A stretch of 21,961 bases of DNA, taken from NCBI GenBank assembly GCA_002364735.1, contig DEZB01000069.1:64964-86924 (forward strand), written 5' to 3'. A program made the position numbers and the translations under genes. Below the pieces are notes generated by a model. It was not told the DNA's origin. It worked only from the letters and a program-made list of their open reading frames with translations, and did no database searches. Source of the DNA: Bacteroidales bacterium UBA3143. GTDB lineage: Bacteria > Bacteroidota > Bacteroidia > Bacteroidales > Dysgonomonadaceae. Shown here in pieces: positions 1 to 6,874 of the stretch (the stretch's first letter is position 1; each line of letters begins with the position of its first letter).

Positions 1-58
1 TTTGTCTCGAATAATAACGCCATCCATCAATAGTTTATGCTTTTGTCTCGAATAATAA
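1..58. repeat. Two copies of a 17-bp direct repeat at the window edge
   Basis: TTTGTCTCGAATAATAA occurs at 1-17 and again at 42-58, a 41-bp period with 24 bp of unrelated sequence between the copies. The first copy touches the window edge, so the true repeat unit and copy number cannot be seen. The sequence right of the second copy is not repeated. It could be the end of a longer tandem array, two copies of a regulatory site, or chance duplication. Two copies are not enough to call a CRISPR array. Confidence 0.55.
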
Positions 59-178
59 GGAGGAAAAATAAGGTTTTCATGGTTTTTTCTTCAATTTATA
101 TGGGGAAATATACTTTTTGCATCGCTTTATGCATGGATACATAAGGCATTTTTGCAAACATTTATTAGGGTTGTTTTG

Positions 179-186
179 TATATTTG
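179..186 (+). promoter_or_regulatory. Bacteroidota-type -7 box ahead of the relic gene
   Basis: TATATTTG matches the TAnnTTTG -7 consensus of the Bacteroidota primary sigma factor and lies 32 bp before the ATG at 219. A TTTG at 151-154 is the nearest -33 candidate, but its 24-bp spacing is a little long. The box supports the idea that the ATG at 219 was once a real gene start. Confidence 0.4.
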
Positions 187-218
187 CGCAACAGATGAAA
201 TAAAAAATTAATATAACT

Positions 219-386
219 ATGATTCTAAAGCAGCTGAAACCCAGAAAAGCACTCAATAATGCACACCTGAAACTGAAACCTAGCTGAGAGGACATTAATG
301 CAGAGGCCTAAGAAAATTATAAACACCATCCAAAAATTTCATCAAAATCTACAGAATTGACAATCAACATTCAGTAAAGACTGGTG
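219..386 (+). pseudogene. Degraded N-terminus of a type II (Eco57I-like) restriction-modification methylase
   Basis: The frame starting at ATG 219 reads MILKQLKPRKALNNAHLKLK, then Pro-Ser and a stop at 285-287. From memory this resembles the conserved N-terminus of large Bacteroidota Eco57I-type restriction-modification proteins, which begin close to 'LKPRKALNKAFLKVKPNR'. Reading on in the same frame through stops at 309, 375 and 387 gives short stretches (EA*ENYKHH, then TINIQ*RLV) that can be laid over the family's EESEEHHKN and INTKGRTDLV segments, as expected of a gene decaying by substitutions and small deletions. Beyond about 390 I see no convincing similarity, and no catalytic domain is present within the window. 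The N-terminal peptide match is fairly good; the downstream match is inference. Confidence 0.45.
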
Positions 387-580
387 TAGTTGTTGTTGTG
401 CTGGAAGACTATTTTATAGCATTTCAAGGAATTATGCTGGTTTAAGTAGTGTTATTGAAATTGATATGATAACGTAAATACTAACGCTATAATTGTAGTA
501 AATAATTAACCACTAACCTGTCCGTTCAGAAATGAGGAGGAGAAGAGTTTAAATAATATGTGAGGTATAATAAAACAAAT
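387..580. other. Intergenic stretch without recognisable gene
   Basis: AT-rich sequence between the methylase relic and the tandem hairpins. All frames are short and I see no conserved motif. The right part of the decayed gene may extend into it, but this cannot be shown from the sequence alone. Confidence 0.4.
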
Positions 581-604
581 ACAGACGCAAAGCATTGCGT
601 CTGT
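581..604 (-). terminator. Hairpin terminator, distal of a tandem pair
   Basis: ACAGACGCAA (581-590) and TTGCGTCTGT (595-604) form a perfect 10-bp stem with a 4-nt loop. Read on the minus strand the stem is followed by a T-rich run (ATTTGTTTTATT), as in an intrinsic terminator. It lies 63 bp downstream of the stop codon of the SH3b gene and should end the minus-strand transcript coming from 2999. Confidence 0.7.
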
Positions 605-634
605 AAAATAGAGTAGTGTGTGATTTTAAGAAGG

Positions 635-658
635 AATACGCCAAGCATTGTGCGTATT
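635..658 (-). terminator. Hairpin, proximal of a tandem pair
   Basis: AATACGC (635-641) pairs with GCGTATT (652-658), forming a 7-bp stem that begins 8 bp after the SH3b stop codon (667-669). The interior contains AAGCATTG, the same octamer as at the tip of the hairpin at 581-604. There is no clear T-run on the minus strand, so it may serve as an RNA end stabiliser or weak terminator. Confidence 0.5.
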
Positions 659-666
659 AGGGGGCA

Positions 667-1077
667 TTAATGAATAGGCTCTAAGTAGCTCGCATAGCAA
701 TACCCTTCAACACCTTCTTGAGTACGAATGTACCACCATTGATCGTTTGCTTTCTTCAACAGGGTCAATATTTCGCCATGGGCAGCTATTCCTACTATAC
801 CTTCTTCAGTGCTTGGCGATTTGCGTATATTTAGATTTCCCGACTGTGTCACAACTTTTACTTTGTCACCTTCATTGCTTTTCACTTCTACATTTAGTAA
901 AATTTCTCCACTTTTGAAGTTGGGATCAAGTTGATTAAATAACTTCCACAGCTCGTCTTTTGCTTCAACTGAAGCTACTTCACCTTTGATGTTTAATACA
1001 CCGTTTTCTTCTTTCACAGACACATTATGTTGTTTAGCAAGAACAACCAGTGCATTGTATTTTTCCATTAATGCCAT
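667..1077 (-). CDS. BON-like / bacterial SH3 domain protein
   Basis: A 136-residue protein without a signal peptide or membrane segment. Residues about 5-65 look like a BON-type alpha/beta module (a hydrophobic helix, then the VLNIKGEV strand and an acidic helix). Residues about 72-133 form a typical bacterial SH3 (SH3b) domain: LNIRKSPS, a central LLKKANDQWWYI strand and the closing GYCYASYLEP. SH3b domains usually bind peptidoglycan or peptides; BON domains associate with envelopes. The ATG at 1077 is 7 nt after the stop of the BON lipoprotein gene, so the two are almost surely co-transcribed. ATG at 1068 is an alternative start. The lack of an export signal is odd for an envelope-type domain pair, and the function is unknown. 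Confidence 0.8.
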   Translation of the reverse strand: MALMEKYNALVVLAKQHNVSVKEENGVLNIKGEVASVEAKDELWKLFNQLDPNFKSGEILLNVEVKSNEGDKVKVVTQSGNLNIRKSPSTEEGIVGIAAHGEILTLLKKANDQWWYIRTQEGVEGYCYASYLEPIH

Positions 1078-1084
1078 AGTAGAT

Positions 1085-1570
1085 CTATTTTACAGTAATG
1101 TTATTCACAACCTTTTGAGGATTCAAAGCAGATACTTTTTCCATTATCATGGGTAGTTCTGATTCTTTCACCTCTCCTGTAAGATAAATAACGCCATCTC
1201 TCACTTCAGCTTGAACTGAAGGATGATCTTTTAATGCATCAGGCAAGGCAGTACGCAATGTATTATCCATCTCTGTATAATCTGGAGCAGGAGGAATAAC
1301 CATAATGTTATTAACCACAGATTTTATTCCTTTTACACCTTGCACAGTAGATTCTACATAACCTTTAGTGGCATCATCATCAACAGAGCCGCTCAATGTT
1401 GCTACTTTGTTTGTCACCATAACATCCACATCTGAGGCATCAGGATTTGTAGCAAGCGCCTCAATAGCATTAGTTTCAAGATCAGTATCCTTCACATTGT
1501 CACAACTCACAAACCCCAATCCTAAGAACACCAATAAGGTGACAAGAGACATTAATCTAACTTTTTTCAT
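1085..1570 (-). CDS. Lipoprotein with two BON domains
   Basis: A 161-residue protein from ATG 1570. This start gives a standard lipoprotein signal peptide (MKK, a hydrophobic core, then the FVSC lipobox with Cys23); the longer open frame adds 18 residues before it and is unlikely. Two BON repeats follow, at about 28-92 and 97-160. Each has the pattern of an N-terminal helix, a VxxxVxxGxVTLxGxV-like strand pair (VATLSGSV, VIYLTGEV) and a VxNNIxV end strand. The layout resembles OsmY/DolP-type periplasmic proteins that bind anionic phospholipid and protect the outer membrane under stress. Its neighbours, msrBA upstream and the BON-like/SH3b gene 7 nt downstream, fit an envelope-stress unit. The precise role is inferred. 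Confidence 0.85.
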   Translation of the reverse strand: MKKVRLMSLVTLLVFLGLGFVSCDNVKDTDLETNAIEALATNPDASDVDVMVTNKVATLSGSVDDDATKGYVESTVQGVKGIKSVVNNIMVIPPAPDYTEMDNTLRTALPDALKDHPSVQAEVRDGVIYLTGEVKESELPMIMEKVSALNPQKVVNNITVK

Positions 1571-1662
1571 AATTTTCTGGATTAAAAATAAATTTGTAAA
1601 ATAATTTTTATCTAAACTCTGCAATAAAACATTTTGGCACAGTAAAAAGTTTAAGATGCAGA

Positions 1663-2616
1663 TTAAAATATCTTCTTATAGGCATGACAGTAGGGAGTTG
1701 AGCCATTACCTTCATAATATTGTTGATGATAATTTTCGGCTTTCCAAAACTTTGGTGCTGGTCTCAGCATGGTTGCAACGCGATAACCTTTATCTACTAA
1801 TAAGTTCATATATTTTTCGGCAATACTTTTCTCTTCGCTATCATTGTAAAATATGCATGATAAATATTGCGAACCAATGTCTGGACCTTGACCATTAGTT
1901 TGTGTGAAATCGTGCGTTTCGAAAAAAAGACGCACCAAATCTCCATAAGTAGTTTTCGAAGAATCGTAGACCACTTCTGTTGTCTCCAAATGTCCTGTGG
2001 TTCCCGTAGATACTTCTTTGTATGTAGGATTATCTTTTTGCCCGCCCATGTAACCAACAGCTGTTTCTATAACGCCAGGGGCTTTCATAAAAAAATACTC
2101 GGTTCCCCAGAAGCATCCCGAAGCAAAATATGCTTTTTCTATAGATTCTTCTTTCTTTTCATCCATGTCATCCTTAGGAATGAATTTGAGCGAAATTGAG
2201 TTTACACAATGACGTGTATTCTTATCGGTAAATTGCTCACCTAAAAAAACGTGCCCCAAATGTCCACCACAATTATTACAGATTATTTCTGTGCGTCTTC
2301 CATCAGCATCCACAACACGTTTTACACTGCCCTTAATTTCATCATCAAAAGATGGCCACCCACATTTAGCATCAAACTTATCAGAGGAGTTATACAAAGG
2401 AGCATCGCATCTTTTACAAACGTATGTGCCTTCCTTTTCGTTGTTTAAGTACTCACCAGTGAAAGGATGTTCGGTAGCTTTATGTTCAATTACATTTTCT
2501 TCAGCTTGTGTCAATTTATTAAATTTCATCATCTTGTTGTCTTTTTCTTTGTTGTTTTGTCCGCATGCTCCAAATATGCTGGAGAACATTACGATATATA
2601 AAAATACTATTCTCAT
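1663..2616 (-). CDS. msrAB: Bifunctional methionine sulfoxide reductase MsrB-MsrA lipoprotein
   Basis: A 317-residue fused enzyme that reduces both R- and S-epimers of methionine sulfoxide in oxidised proteins. The N-terminus is a lipoprotein signal with lipobox FGAC (Cys18), so it acts at the envelope. The MsrB domain spans about 33-147, with the zinc pairs CKRC (Cys67, Cys70) and CNNC (Cys113, Cys116) and the catalytic Cys137 in RHCVNS. The MsrA domain spans about 160-317, with GCFWG (catalytic Cys168), the GYMGG and TGHLETTEV motifs and a C-terminal Cys310 that could resolve the disulfide. All expected residues are present. The gene lies 53 bp after the HExxH gene and 92 bp before the BON lipoprotein, on the same strand. 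Confidence 0.95.
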   Translation of the reverse strand: MRIVFLYIVMFSSIFGACGQNNKEKDNKMMKFNKLTQAEENVIEHKATEHPFTGEYLNNEKEGTYVCKRCDAPLYNSSDKFDAKCGWPSFDDEIKGSVKRVVDADGRRTEIICNNCGGHLGHVFLGEQFTDKNTRHCVNSISLKFIPKDDMDEKKEESIEKAYFASGCFWGTEYFFMKAPGVIETAVGYMGGQKDNPTYKEVSTGTTGHLETTEVVYDSSKTTYGDLVRLFFETHDFTQTNGQGPDIGSQYLSCIFYNDSEEKSIAEKYMNLLVDKGYRVATMLRPAPKFWKAENYHQQYYEGNGSTPYCHAYKKIF

Positions 2617-2669
2617 AATTATTTGGTGTTATAACGTTTAAGTTCAATAATTGATTATTTTTTCGCACA

Positions 2670-2999
2670 CTATTTTAAATAGCTTAGAAAAGCAAAGCGT
2701 TTTCTGCTTCTCAAGTACTCCAAATTTGCATCATGACTGAAAGCCTCCTTTTCAAAACAAATAGTTTTGTATGCTTTCTTGAAATTTCTACAGTAAATTA
2801 GTCTCAGAAACCATTCGGTGAGATACCACATATAAAACCCAACAAAAAACAACTCTTTAATTTGATGAGAATGGATGATTTCGTGATTAATAGTTTGCCT
2901 TGAAAGTGGAAAGCACTCTTTACGGACTACAATTATGCCAAAAAGATTAATGGCAGTAAAACCTTTAAATGGTAAAAACGTTGAACTTATTACTTTCAT
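2670..2999 (-). CDS. Small HExxH protein of unknown function, possible metallopeptidase-like
   Basis: A 109-residue protein. It carries NHEIIHSHQIKEL (His39, Glu40, His43), an HExxH zinc-site signature, followed by an aromatic hydrophobic segment (about 51-70) that may be a membrane-embedded helix, then FEKEAFSHDANLEYL, where Glu83 or Glu85 could be a third ligand. I recognise this pattern (HExxH, then 'ELxxxxFYxWY', then 'KAYxxIxFExEAxxxxxNLxYL') as a small uncharacterised family common in Bacteroidota, but I know no assigned function. It is much shorter than M48 or M56 peptidases. It is the first gene of the minus-strand unit that continues into msrBA, with a -7 box at 3040-3047 upstream. 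Confidence 0.75.
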   Translation of the reverse strand: MKVISSTFLPFKGFTAINLFGIIVVRKECFPLSRQTINHEIIHSHQIKELFFVGFYMWYLTEWFLRLIYCRNFKKAYKTICFEKEAFSHDANLEYLRSRKRFAFLSYLK

Positions 3000-3039
3000 T
3001 GAAATTATTTGAGGAGTGATACCAATCAGTTATCTACTT

Positions 3040-3047
3040 CAAAGATA
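3040..3047 (-). promoter_or_regulatory. -7 box for the HExxH-msrBA-BON unit
   Basis: CAAAGATA on the plus strand reads TATCTTTG on the minus strand, a full TAnnTTTG match, 40 bp upstream of the HExxH start codon. No TTTG-like -33 element is seen at the usual 19-21 bp; that position falls on the opposing ahcY -7 box. Confidence 0.55.
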
Positions 3048-3067
3048 CATACATTCCGTAAAAATGT

Positions 3068-3075
3068 TATCTTTG
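3068..3075 (+). promoter_or_regulatory. -7 box for ahcY-pncB
   Basis: TATCTTTG, a full TAnnTTTG match, 39 bp before the ahcY ATG, implying a leader of about 30-35 nt. It is 20 bp from the divergent minus-strand box at 3040-3047, so the two promoters overlap. Confidence 0.6.
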
Positions 3076-3114
3076 TGTACATATAGTATATTTATAAAAG
3101 AATAAAATAATAAA

Positions 3115-4533
3115 ATGGACAAAGAGTTATCGACTGAATTAAAGTATAAAGTCGCTGATATATCATTAAGCGATTTTGGCAGAAAAGAAATAGAAATAGC
3201 TGAACACGAAATGCCAGGCTTAATGGCACTTCGTACTAAATATAAAGATTCATCTCCATTGAAAGATGCACGCATTATGGGTTCGTTACATATGACCATA
3301 CAAACTGCTGTGTTAATAGAAACATTGGTGGAGTTAGGAGCCGATGTGAGATGGGCAAGTTGCAATATATTTTCAACTCAGGATCATGCTGCTGCTGCAA
3401 TTGCTGCTGCGGGCATTCCTGTTTTTGCATGGAAGGGTGAAACATTAGCGGAATACTGGTGGTGTACTGATATGGCTCTCCGTTTCTCTGACGGTAAAGG
3501 CCCTCATATGATTGTAGATGATGGCGGAGATGCATCATTGTTAGTTCATCTGGGATATCAAGCTGAAAATAACCCGAAAACTATAGATAGAAAAGGATCG
3601 AATCGTGAGGAGCAAACAATATTGGATACGTTGACACGTATTTTAAAGGAAGACAATAAACGTTGGCACCGCACAGTAAAAGACCTAAAAGGTATTTCTG
3701 AAGAAACCACAACAGGCGTTCATCGTTTGTATCAGATGATGGAACGAGGTGAACTGTTAGTTCCTGCAATCAATGTAAACGACTCTGTTACAAAGTCTAA
3801 GTTTGACAATTTGTATGGATGTCGCGAATCATTAGCCGATGGAATAAAACGCGCCACTGATGTAATGATTGCTGGCAAAGTAGTTGTAGTGTTAGGCTAT
3901 GGCGATGTAGGCAAAGGCTGTGCACACTCAATGCGTTCTTATGGTGCCAGGGTTATTGTAACCGAGATTGACCCAATATGTGCACTGCAAGCTGCAATGG
4001 AAGGATTTGAGGTGAAAACCATTGAAGATAGTTTAGACGAAGGCAATATATATGTTACCACTACTGGAAATCGTGATGTAATTACAATAGAGCATATGAA
4101 ACAAATGAAAGATCAAGCTATTGTTTGCAACATTGGTCACTTCGATAACGAAATACAAGTAGAAAAATTGATTGATCTACCCAATGTTGTTCACACTAAT
4201 ATCAAACCACAAGTTGACAAATATACATTTCCCGCTGGTAATTCTATTTTCCTTTTGGCCGAAGGCCGATTAGTTAATTTGGGTTGTGCTACTGGGCATC
4301 CATCATTTGTGATGAGTAATTCATTCACCAATCAAACATTGGCTCAAATAGATTTGTGGAAGAACGATTATGAAGTAGGGGTGTATAGATTGCCTAAGAA
4401 GTTAGACGAAGAAGTTGCACGTTTGCATCTAAATCAGATTGGTGTGAAGCTAACTAAACTAACTAAGCAGCAAGCTGATTATATTGGTGTATCAGCTGAA
4501 GGACCCTACAAACCCGAACATTACCGTTATTAA
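3115..4533 (+). CDS. ahcY: Adenosylhomocysteinase (S-adenosyl-L-homocysteine hydrolase)
   Basis: A 472-residue cytoplasmic enzyme that splits S-adenosylhomocysteine into adenosine and homocysteine, removing the product inhibitor of methyltransferases and recycling the methyl cycle. Seen: SLHMT with His60, the conserved CNIFSTQDHAAAAIA block (83-97), VNDSVTKSKFDN with the substrate-binding Lys227 and Asp231 region, the NAD-binding GYGDVGKG (261-268), NIGHFDNEI and the family C-terminus KPEHYRY. It has the roughly 40-residue insertion near 150-190 typical of the long bacterial form. The start follows an A-rich leader with no Shine-Dalgarno, normal for Bacteroidota. pncB begins 24 bp downstream, so the two are probably one transcript. 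Confidence 0.98.
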   Translation: MDKELSTELKYKVADISLSDFGRKEIEIAEHEMPGLMALRTKYKDSSPLKDARIMGSLHMTIQTAVLIETLVELGADVRWASCNIFSTQDHAAAAIAAAGIPVFAWKGETLAEYWWCTDMALRFSDGKGPHMIVDDGGDASLLVHLGYQAENNPKTIDRKGSNREEQTILDTLTRILKEDNKRWHRTVKDLKGISEETTTGVHRLYQMMERGELLVPAINVNDSVTKSKFDNLYGCRESLADGIKRATDVMIAGKVVVVLGYGDVGKGCAHSMRSYGARVIVTEIDPICALQAAMEGFEVKTIEDSLDEGNIYVTTTGNRDVITIEHMKQMKDQAIVCNIGHFDNEIQVEKLIDLPNVVHTNIKPQVDKYTFPAGNSIFLLAEGRLVNLGCATGHPSFVMSNSFTNQTLAQIDLWKNDYEVGVYRLPKKLDEEVARLHLNQIGVKLTKLTKQQADYIGVSAEGPYKPEHYRY

Positions 4534-4557
4534 TTTAATAATTCAAACTGAAAAAAC

Positions 4558-5733
4558 ATGCCAATAATTCAAAGTGTTTTAGATACTGATTTATATAAGT
4601 TCACTACAAGTTATGCTTATTCTAAACTTTTTCCACGTGCCTATGGTCAGTTCGAGTTTGTCGACAGAAGCAACGAAGACTATCCAGAAGGATTTGATGA
4701 TTTGCTTAGACAAGAACTTAAAAGCATGGAAATGCTATTTTTAACCGAAGATGAAGAGAAGTTTTTGAAGAAAAAGTTGCCCTATCTTCCACCCACTTAT
4801 ATCGACTTTTTGAAAGGATTTAGATTTAACTCTTCAGAAGTGAAAGTGTGGATGGAAAAAGGAAAATTGAAAGTAAATGCTACTGGATTGCTTTATCGAG
4901 TCACTTTGTGGGAGACACCCATATTAGCTACCATATCGGAACTGTACTTTAGACTAACCAATCAACTGCCCGATCTAAAATATATGGAAGCTTCTGCCAT
5001 TGAAAAAGCAAAACTGTTGAAACAAAACAATGTTACTTTTTCGCTTTTTGGTATGAGACGCAGATTTAGTTCTGAAGTAGAAGATAGAGTTACTGAATTG
5101 CTGAAAGCACATTCGAGCGATAATTATTTTGGAACAAGTAATGTGTACATGGCTTATAAACACAACGTGAATGTATCGGGAACACATCCACATGAGTGGG
5201 TGCAGTTTCATGGTTCTATCTATGGCTATAAAATGGCTAACTATATGTCTATGGAAAACTGGATAGATGTGTATGATGGTGATTTAGGAACTGTATTGAC
5301 CGATACATACACTACTGAGATATTCCTGCAGAACTTCAGCAAGAAACATGCAGCACTTTTCACCAGTTTGCGCCATGATAGTGGTGATCCTATGGAATTT
5401 GTAGATAAAGTAATTGAACGTTACGAAGAATTGCGGGTTAACCCCCAAATCAAGTACCTCGTTTTTTCAGATAGTTTAAATGTGGAGAAAGCAATTGCCA
5501 TTAAAAAGTATTGTGGTGATAAGATAGGGGCAACATTCGGAATTGGCACAAACCTTACAAATGATGTTGGCAACAACATTAAAGGTATGAATATTGTAAT
5601 GAAACTATTCAGATGTAAGATGACTGAAAAAGAACAGTGGCATGAGTGTATTAAACTATCAGATGTGGAAGGGAAACACACTGGCAGCAAGCGCGAAATT
5701 CATTTGGCGCAAGAGACATTAGGGCTGTTGTAG
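4558..5733 (+). CDS. pncB: Nicotinate phosphoribosyltransferase
   Basis: A 391-residue enzyme of NAD salvage that joins nicotinate and PRPP to form nicotinate mononucleotide, coupled to ATP hydrolysis. The N-terminal SVLDTDLYKFTTSYA block, FSLFGMRRR, the GTHPHEWVQFH segment (His210/His212; the autophosphorylated histidine of the family lies here), DTYTTEIFL and the phosphate-binding LRHDSGDP (271-278) are all present. The length is normal for the PncB (E. coli-like) branch. It lies 24 bp after ahcY with no terminator between. Because AhcY uses tightly bound NAD, sharing a transcript is plausible but may be incidental. Transcription appears to stop at the hairpin 5783-5820. Confidence 0.96.
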   Translation: MPIIQSVLDTDLYKFTTSYAYSKLFPRAYGQFEFVDRSNEDYPEGFDDLLRQELKSMEMLFLTEDEEKFLKKKLPYLPPTYIDFLKGFRFNSSEVKVWMEKGKLKVNATGLLYRVTLWETPILATISELYFRLTNQLPDLKYMEASAIEKAKLLKQNNVTFSLFGMRRRFSSEVEDRVTELLKAHSSDNYFGTSNVYMAYKHNVNVSGTHPHEWVQFHGSIYGYKMANYMSMENWIDVYDGDLGTVLTDTYTTEIFLQNFSKKHAALFTSLRHDSGDPMEFVDKVIERYEELRVNPQIKYLVFSDSLNVEKAIAIKKYCGDKIGATFGIGTNLTNDVGNNIKGMNIVMKLFRCKMTEKEQWHECIKLSDVEGKHTGSKREIHLAQETLGLL

Positions 5734-5782
5734 ATATTTATGGTAAAGGGACTGGTCGAGGCCTGTCCTTTTAGAAAATAAA

Positions 5783-5820
5783 CAAAAGGATTCGGCTTAT
5801 TAATAGGTTGAATCCTTTTG
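5783..5820 (+). terminator. Intrinsic terminator after ahcY-pncB
   Basis: CAAAAGGATTC (5783-5793) and GAATCCTTTTG (5810-5820) form a perfect 11-bp stem, and the interior can extend pairing with G-U and A-T pairs to a TTAA loop. The stem ends in TTTTG followed by TTAAT. It lies 50 bp after the pncB stop. The T-run is short, so it could act partly in both directions. Confidence 0.6.
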
Positions 5821-5933
5821 TTAATAGGGAGGTAGAGGTTTGAGAGCTGTGACCGTAAAAGAAAAGCACAGGTCTGAGAGCTGCAACAACTAAAGGCACT
5901 AATTGCCTCACAAGAGAAAAATAAGTATGTTTG

Positions 5934-5941
5934 TATCTTTG
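5934..5941 (+). promoter_or_regulatory. -7 box for yebC
   Basis: TATCTTTG, a full TAnnTTTG match, 40 bp before the yebC ATG. No good -33 TTTG is seen at 19-21 bp spacing. Confidence 0.55.
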
Positions 5942-5981
5942 TATTGAAAAATTGTTTATCAAAAGAAATTAGAATAAAAAA

Positions 5982-6743
5982 ATGGCAGGACACAGTAAAT
6001 GGTCAAATATTAAGGCAAGAAAGGGTGCTCAAGACAAGAAAAGAGCTAAAATATTTTCGAGGGTAATTAAGGAAATAACAATAGCAATAAAAGAAAATGG
6101 GAATAATGGAGATCCAGAAACTAATCCAACACTGCGAAATGCAATTCAAAATGCAAGAGGTGCAAATTTACCGAAGGATAACATTGAAAGAGCTATAAAG
6201 AGAGCTACTGGTGCTGATGCTGAAAACTATAAACACATCAATTTGGAGGGCTACGGACCTCACGGAATTGCCATGTTTGTAGAGTGCACCACCGATAACA
6301 GTAACAGAACGGTTGCCAATGTAAGGGCTATCTTCAATAAATATGGAGGAAGCTTGGGTACGAATGGTTCATTAGAGTTTTTATTTGATAGATTTGGCGT
6401 ATTTACTATTGAAAAAGAAGAGTTGAACATAGACTGGGATGAGTTGCAATTCAAATTGATTGAACATGGTGCCGAATCCTTTGAAGAAGAAGATGATGTT
6501 TATTTAATATATTCTGATTATAAGAGCTTTGGTAATGTTTCTGAAAAACTCTATAAGTTGGATATTAAAATACAAAGTGCAGCAGTGGAATTAATACCAA
6601 ATCATACCGAAGTGTTACCTCTGGAGCAAGCTATGACTATTGTTACTATGATTGAAGCATTTGAAGATGACGATGATGTGCAAAATGTATATCACAACCT
6701 TGAATTGACCGACGAGTTAAGTGAAGAACTTGGGAAGATGTAG
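5982..6743 (+). CDS. yebC: YebC/PmpR (TACO1) family protein
   Basis: A 253-residue cytoplasmic protein. The N-terminus MAGHSKWSNIKARKGAQDKK is the family hallmark. It is followed by FSRVIKEITIA, NPTLRNAIQNARGANLPKDNIERAIKRA and EGYGPHGIAMFVECTTDN, then the acidic middle domain and the C-terminal domain with AAVELIPN and the final EAFEDDDDVQNVYHN. Members were long annotated as transcriptional regulators; more recent work on the family points to a ribosome-associated role in relieving stalls at proline-rich sequences. It is slightly longer than the usual 235-250 residues, mainly in its C-terminal tail. It appears to be a single-gene unit: a -7 box lies upstream and heptamer repeats downstream. 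Confidence 0.95.
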   Translation: MAGHSKWSNIKARKGAQDKKRAKIFSRVIKEITIAIKENGNNGDPETNPTLRNAIQNARGANLPKDNIERAIKRATGADAENYKHINLEGYGPHGIAMFVECTTDNSNRTVANVRAIFNKYGGSLGTNGSLEFLFDRFGVFTIEKEELNIDWDELQFKLIEHGAESFEEEDDVYLIYSDYKSFGNVSEKLYKLDIKIQSAAVELIPNHTEVLPLEQAMTIVTMIEAFEDDDDVQNVYHNLELTDELSEELGKM

Positions 6744-6751
6744 TTTTTTTG

Positions 6752-6786
6752 AGCTTTTAGCACTCAGCTTTCAGCAGTTAGCAAGT
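6752..6786 (+). repeat. Short heptamer repeat array (about 5 units)
   Basis: Five consecutive 7-bp units begin with AGC: AGCTTTT, AGCACTC, AGCTTTC, AGCAGTT, AGCAAGT. The first three bases are fixed and the other four vary. This is the same repeat style as the larger arrays at 16007-16069 and 16244-16474, and it sits 8 bp after the yebC stop. Confidence 0.6.
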
Positions 6787-6874
6787 CCAGTCATAGGGGC
6801 ATGGATACTCATCTGTGTCACATAGCAAACAATGAATAGTCAAATGAAAGAATTACAATTCAACGATTTAATAA

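Noticed and set aside
1..58. End of a CRISPR array
   Set aside because: Only two 17-bp copies are visible, the spacing is short, and no cas gene is present; it stays an unexplained direct repeat.
77..295. 72-codon minus-strand open frame
   Set aside because: It runs antisense to the methylase relic, is cysteine-rich without any recognisable pattern and has no promoter; likely chance.
1571..1624. N-terminal extension of the BON lipoprotein
   Set aside because: It precedes the Lys-rich start of a normal lipoprotein signal and has no family support.
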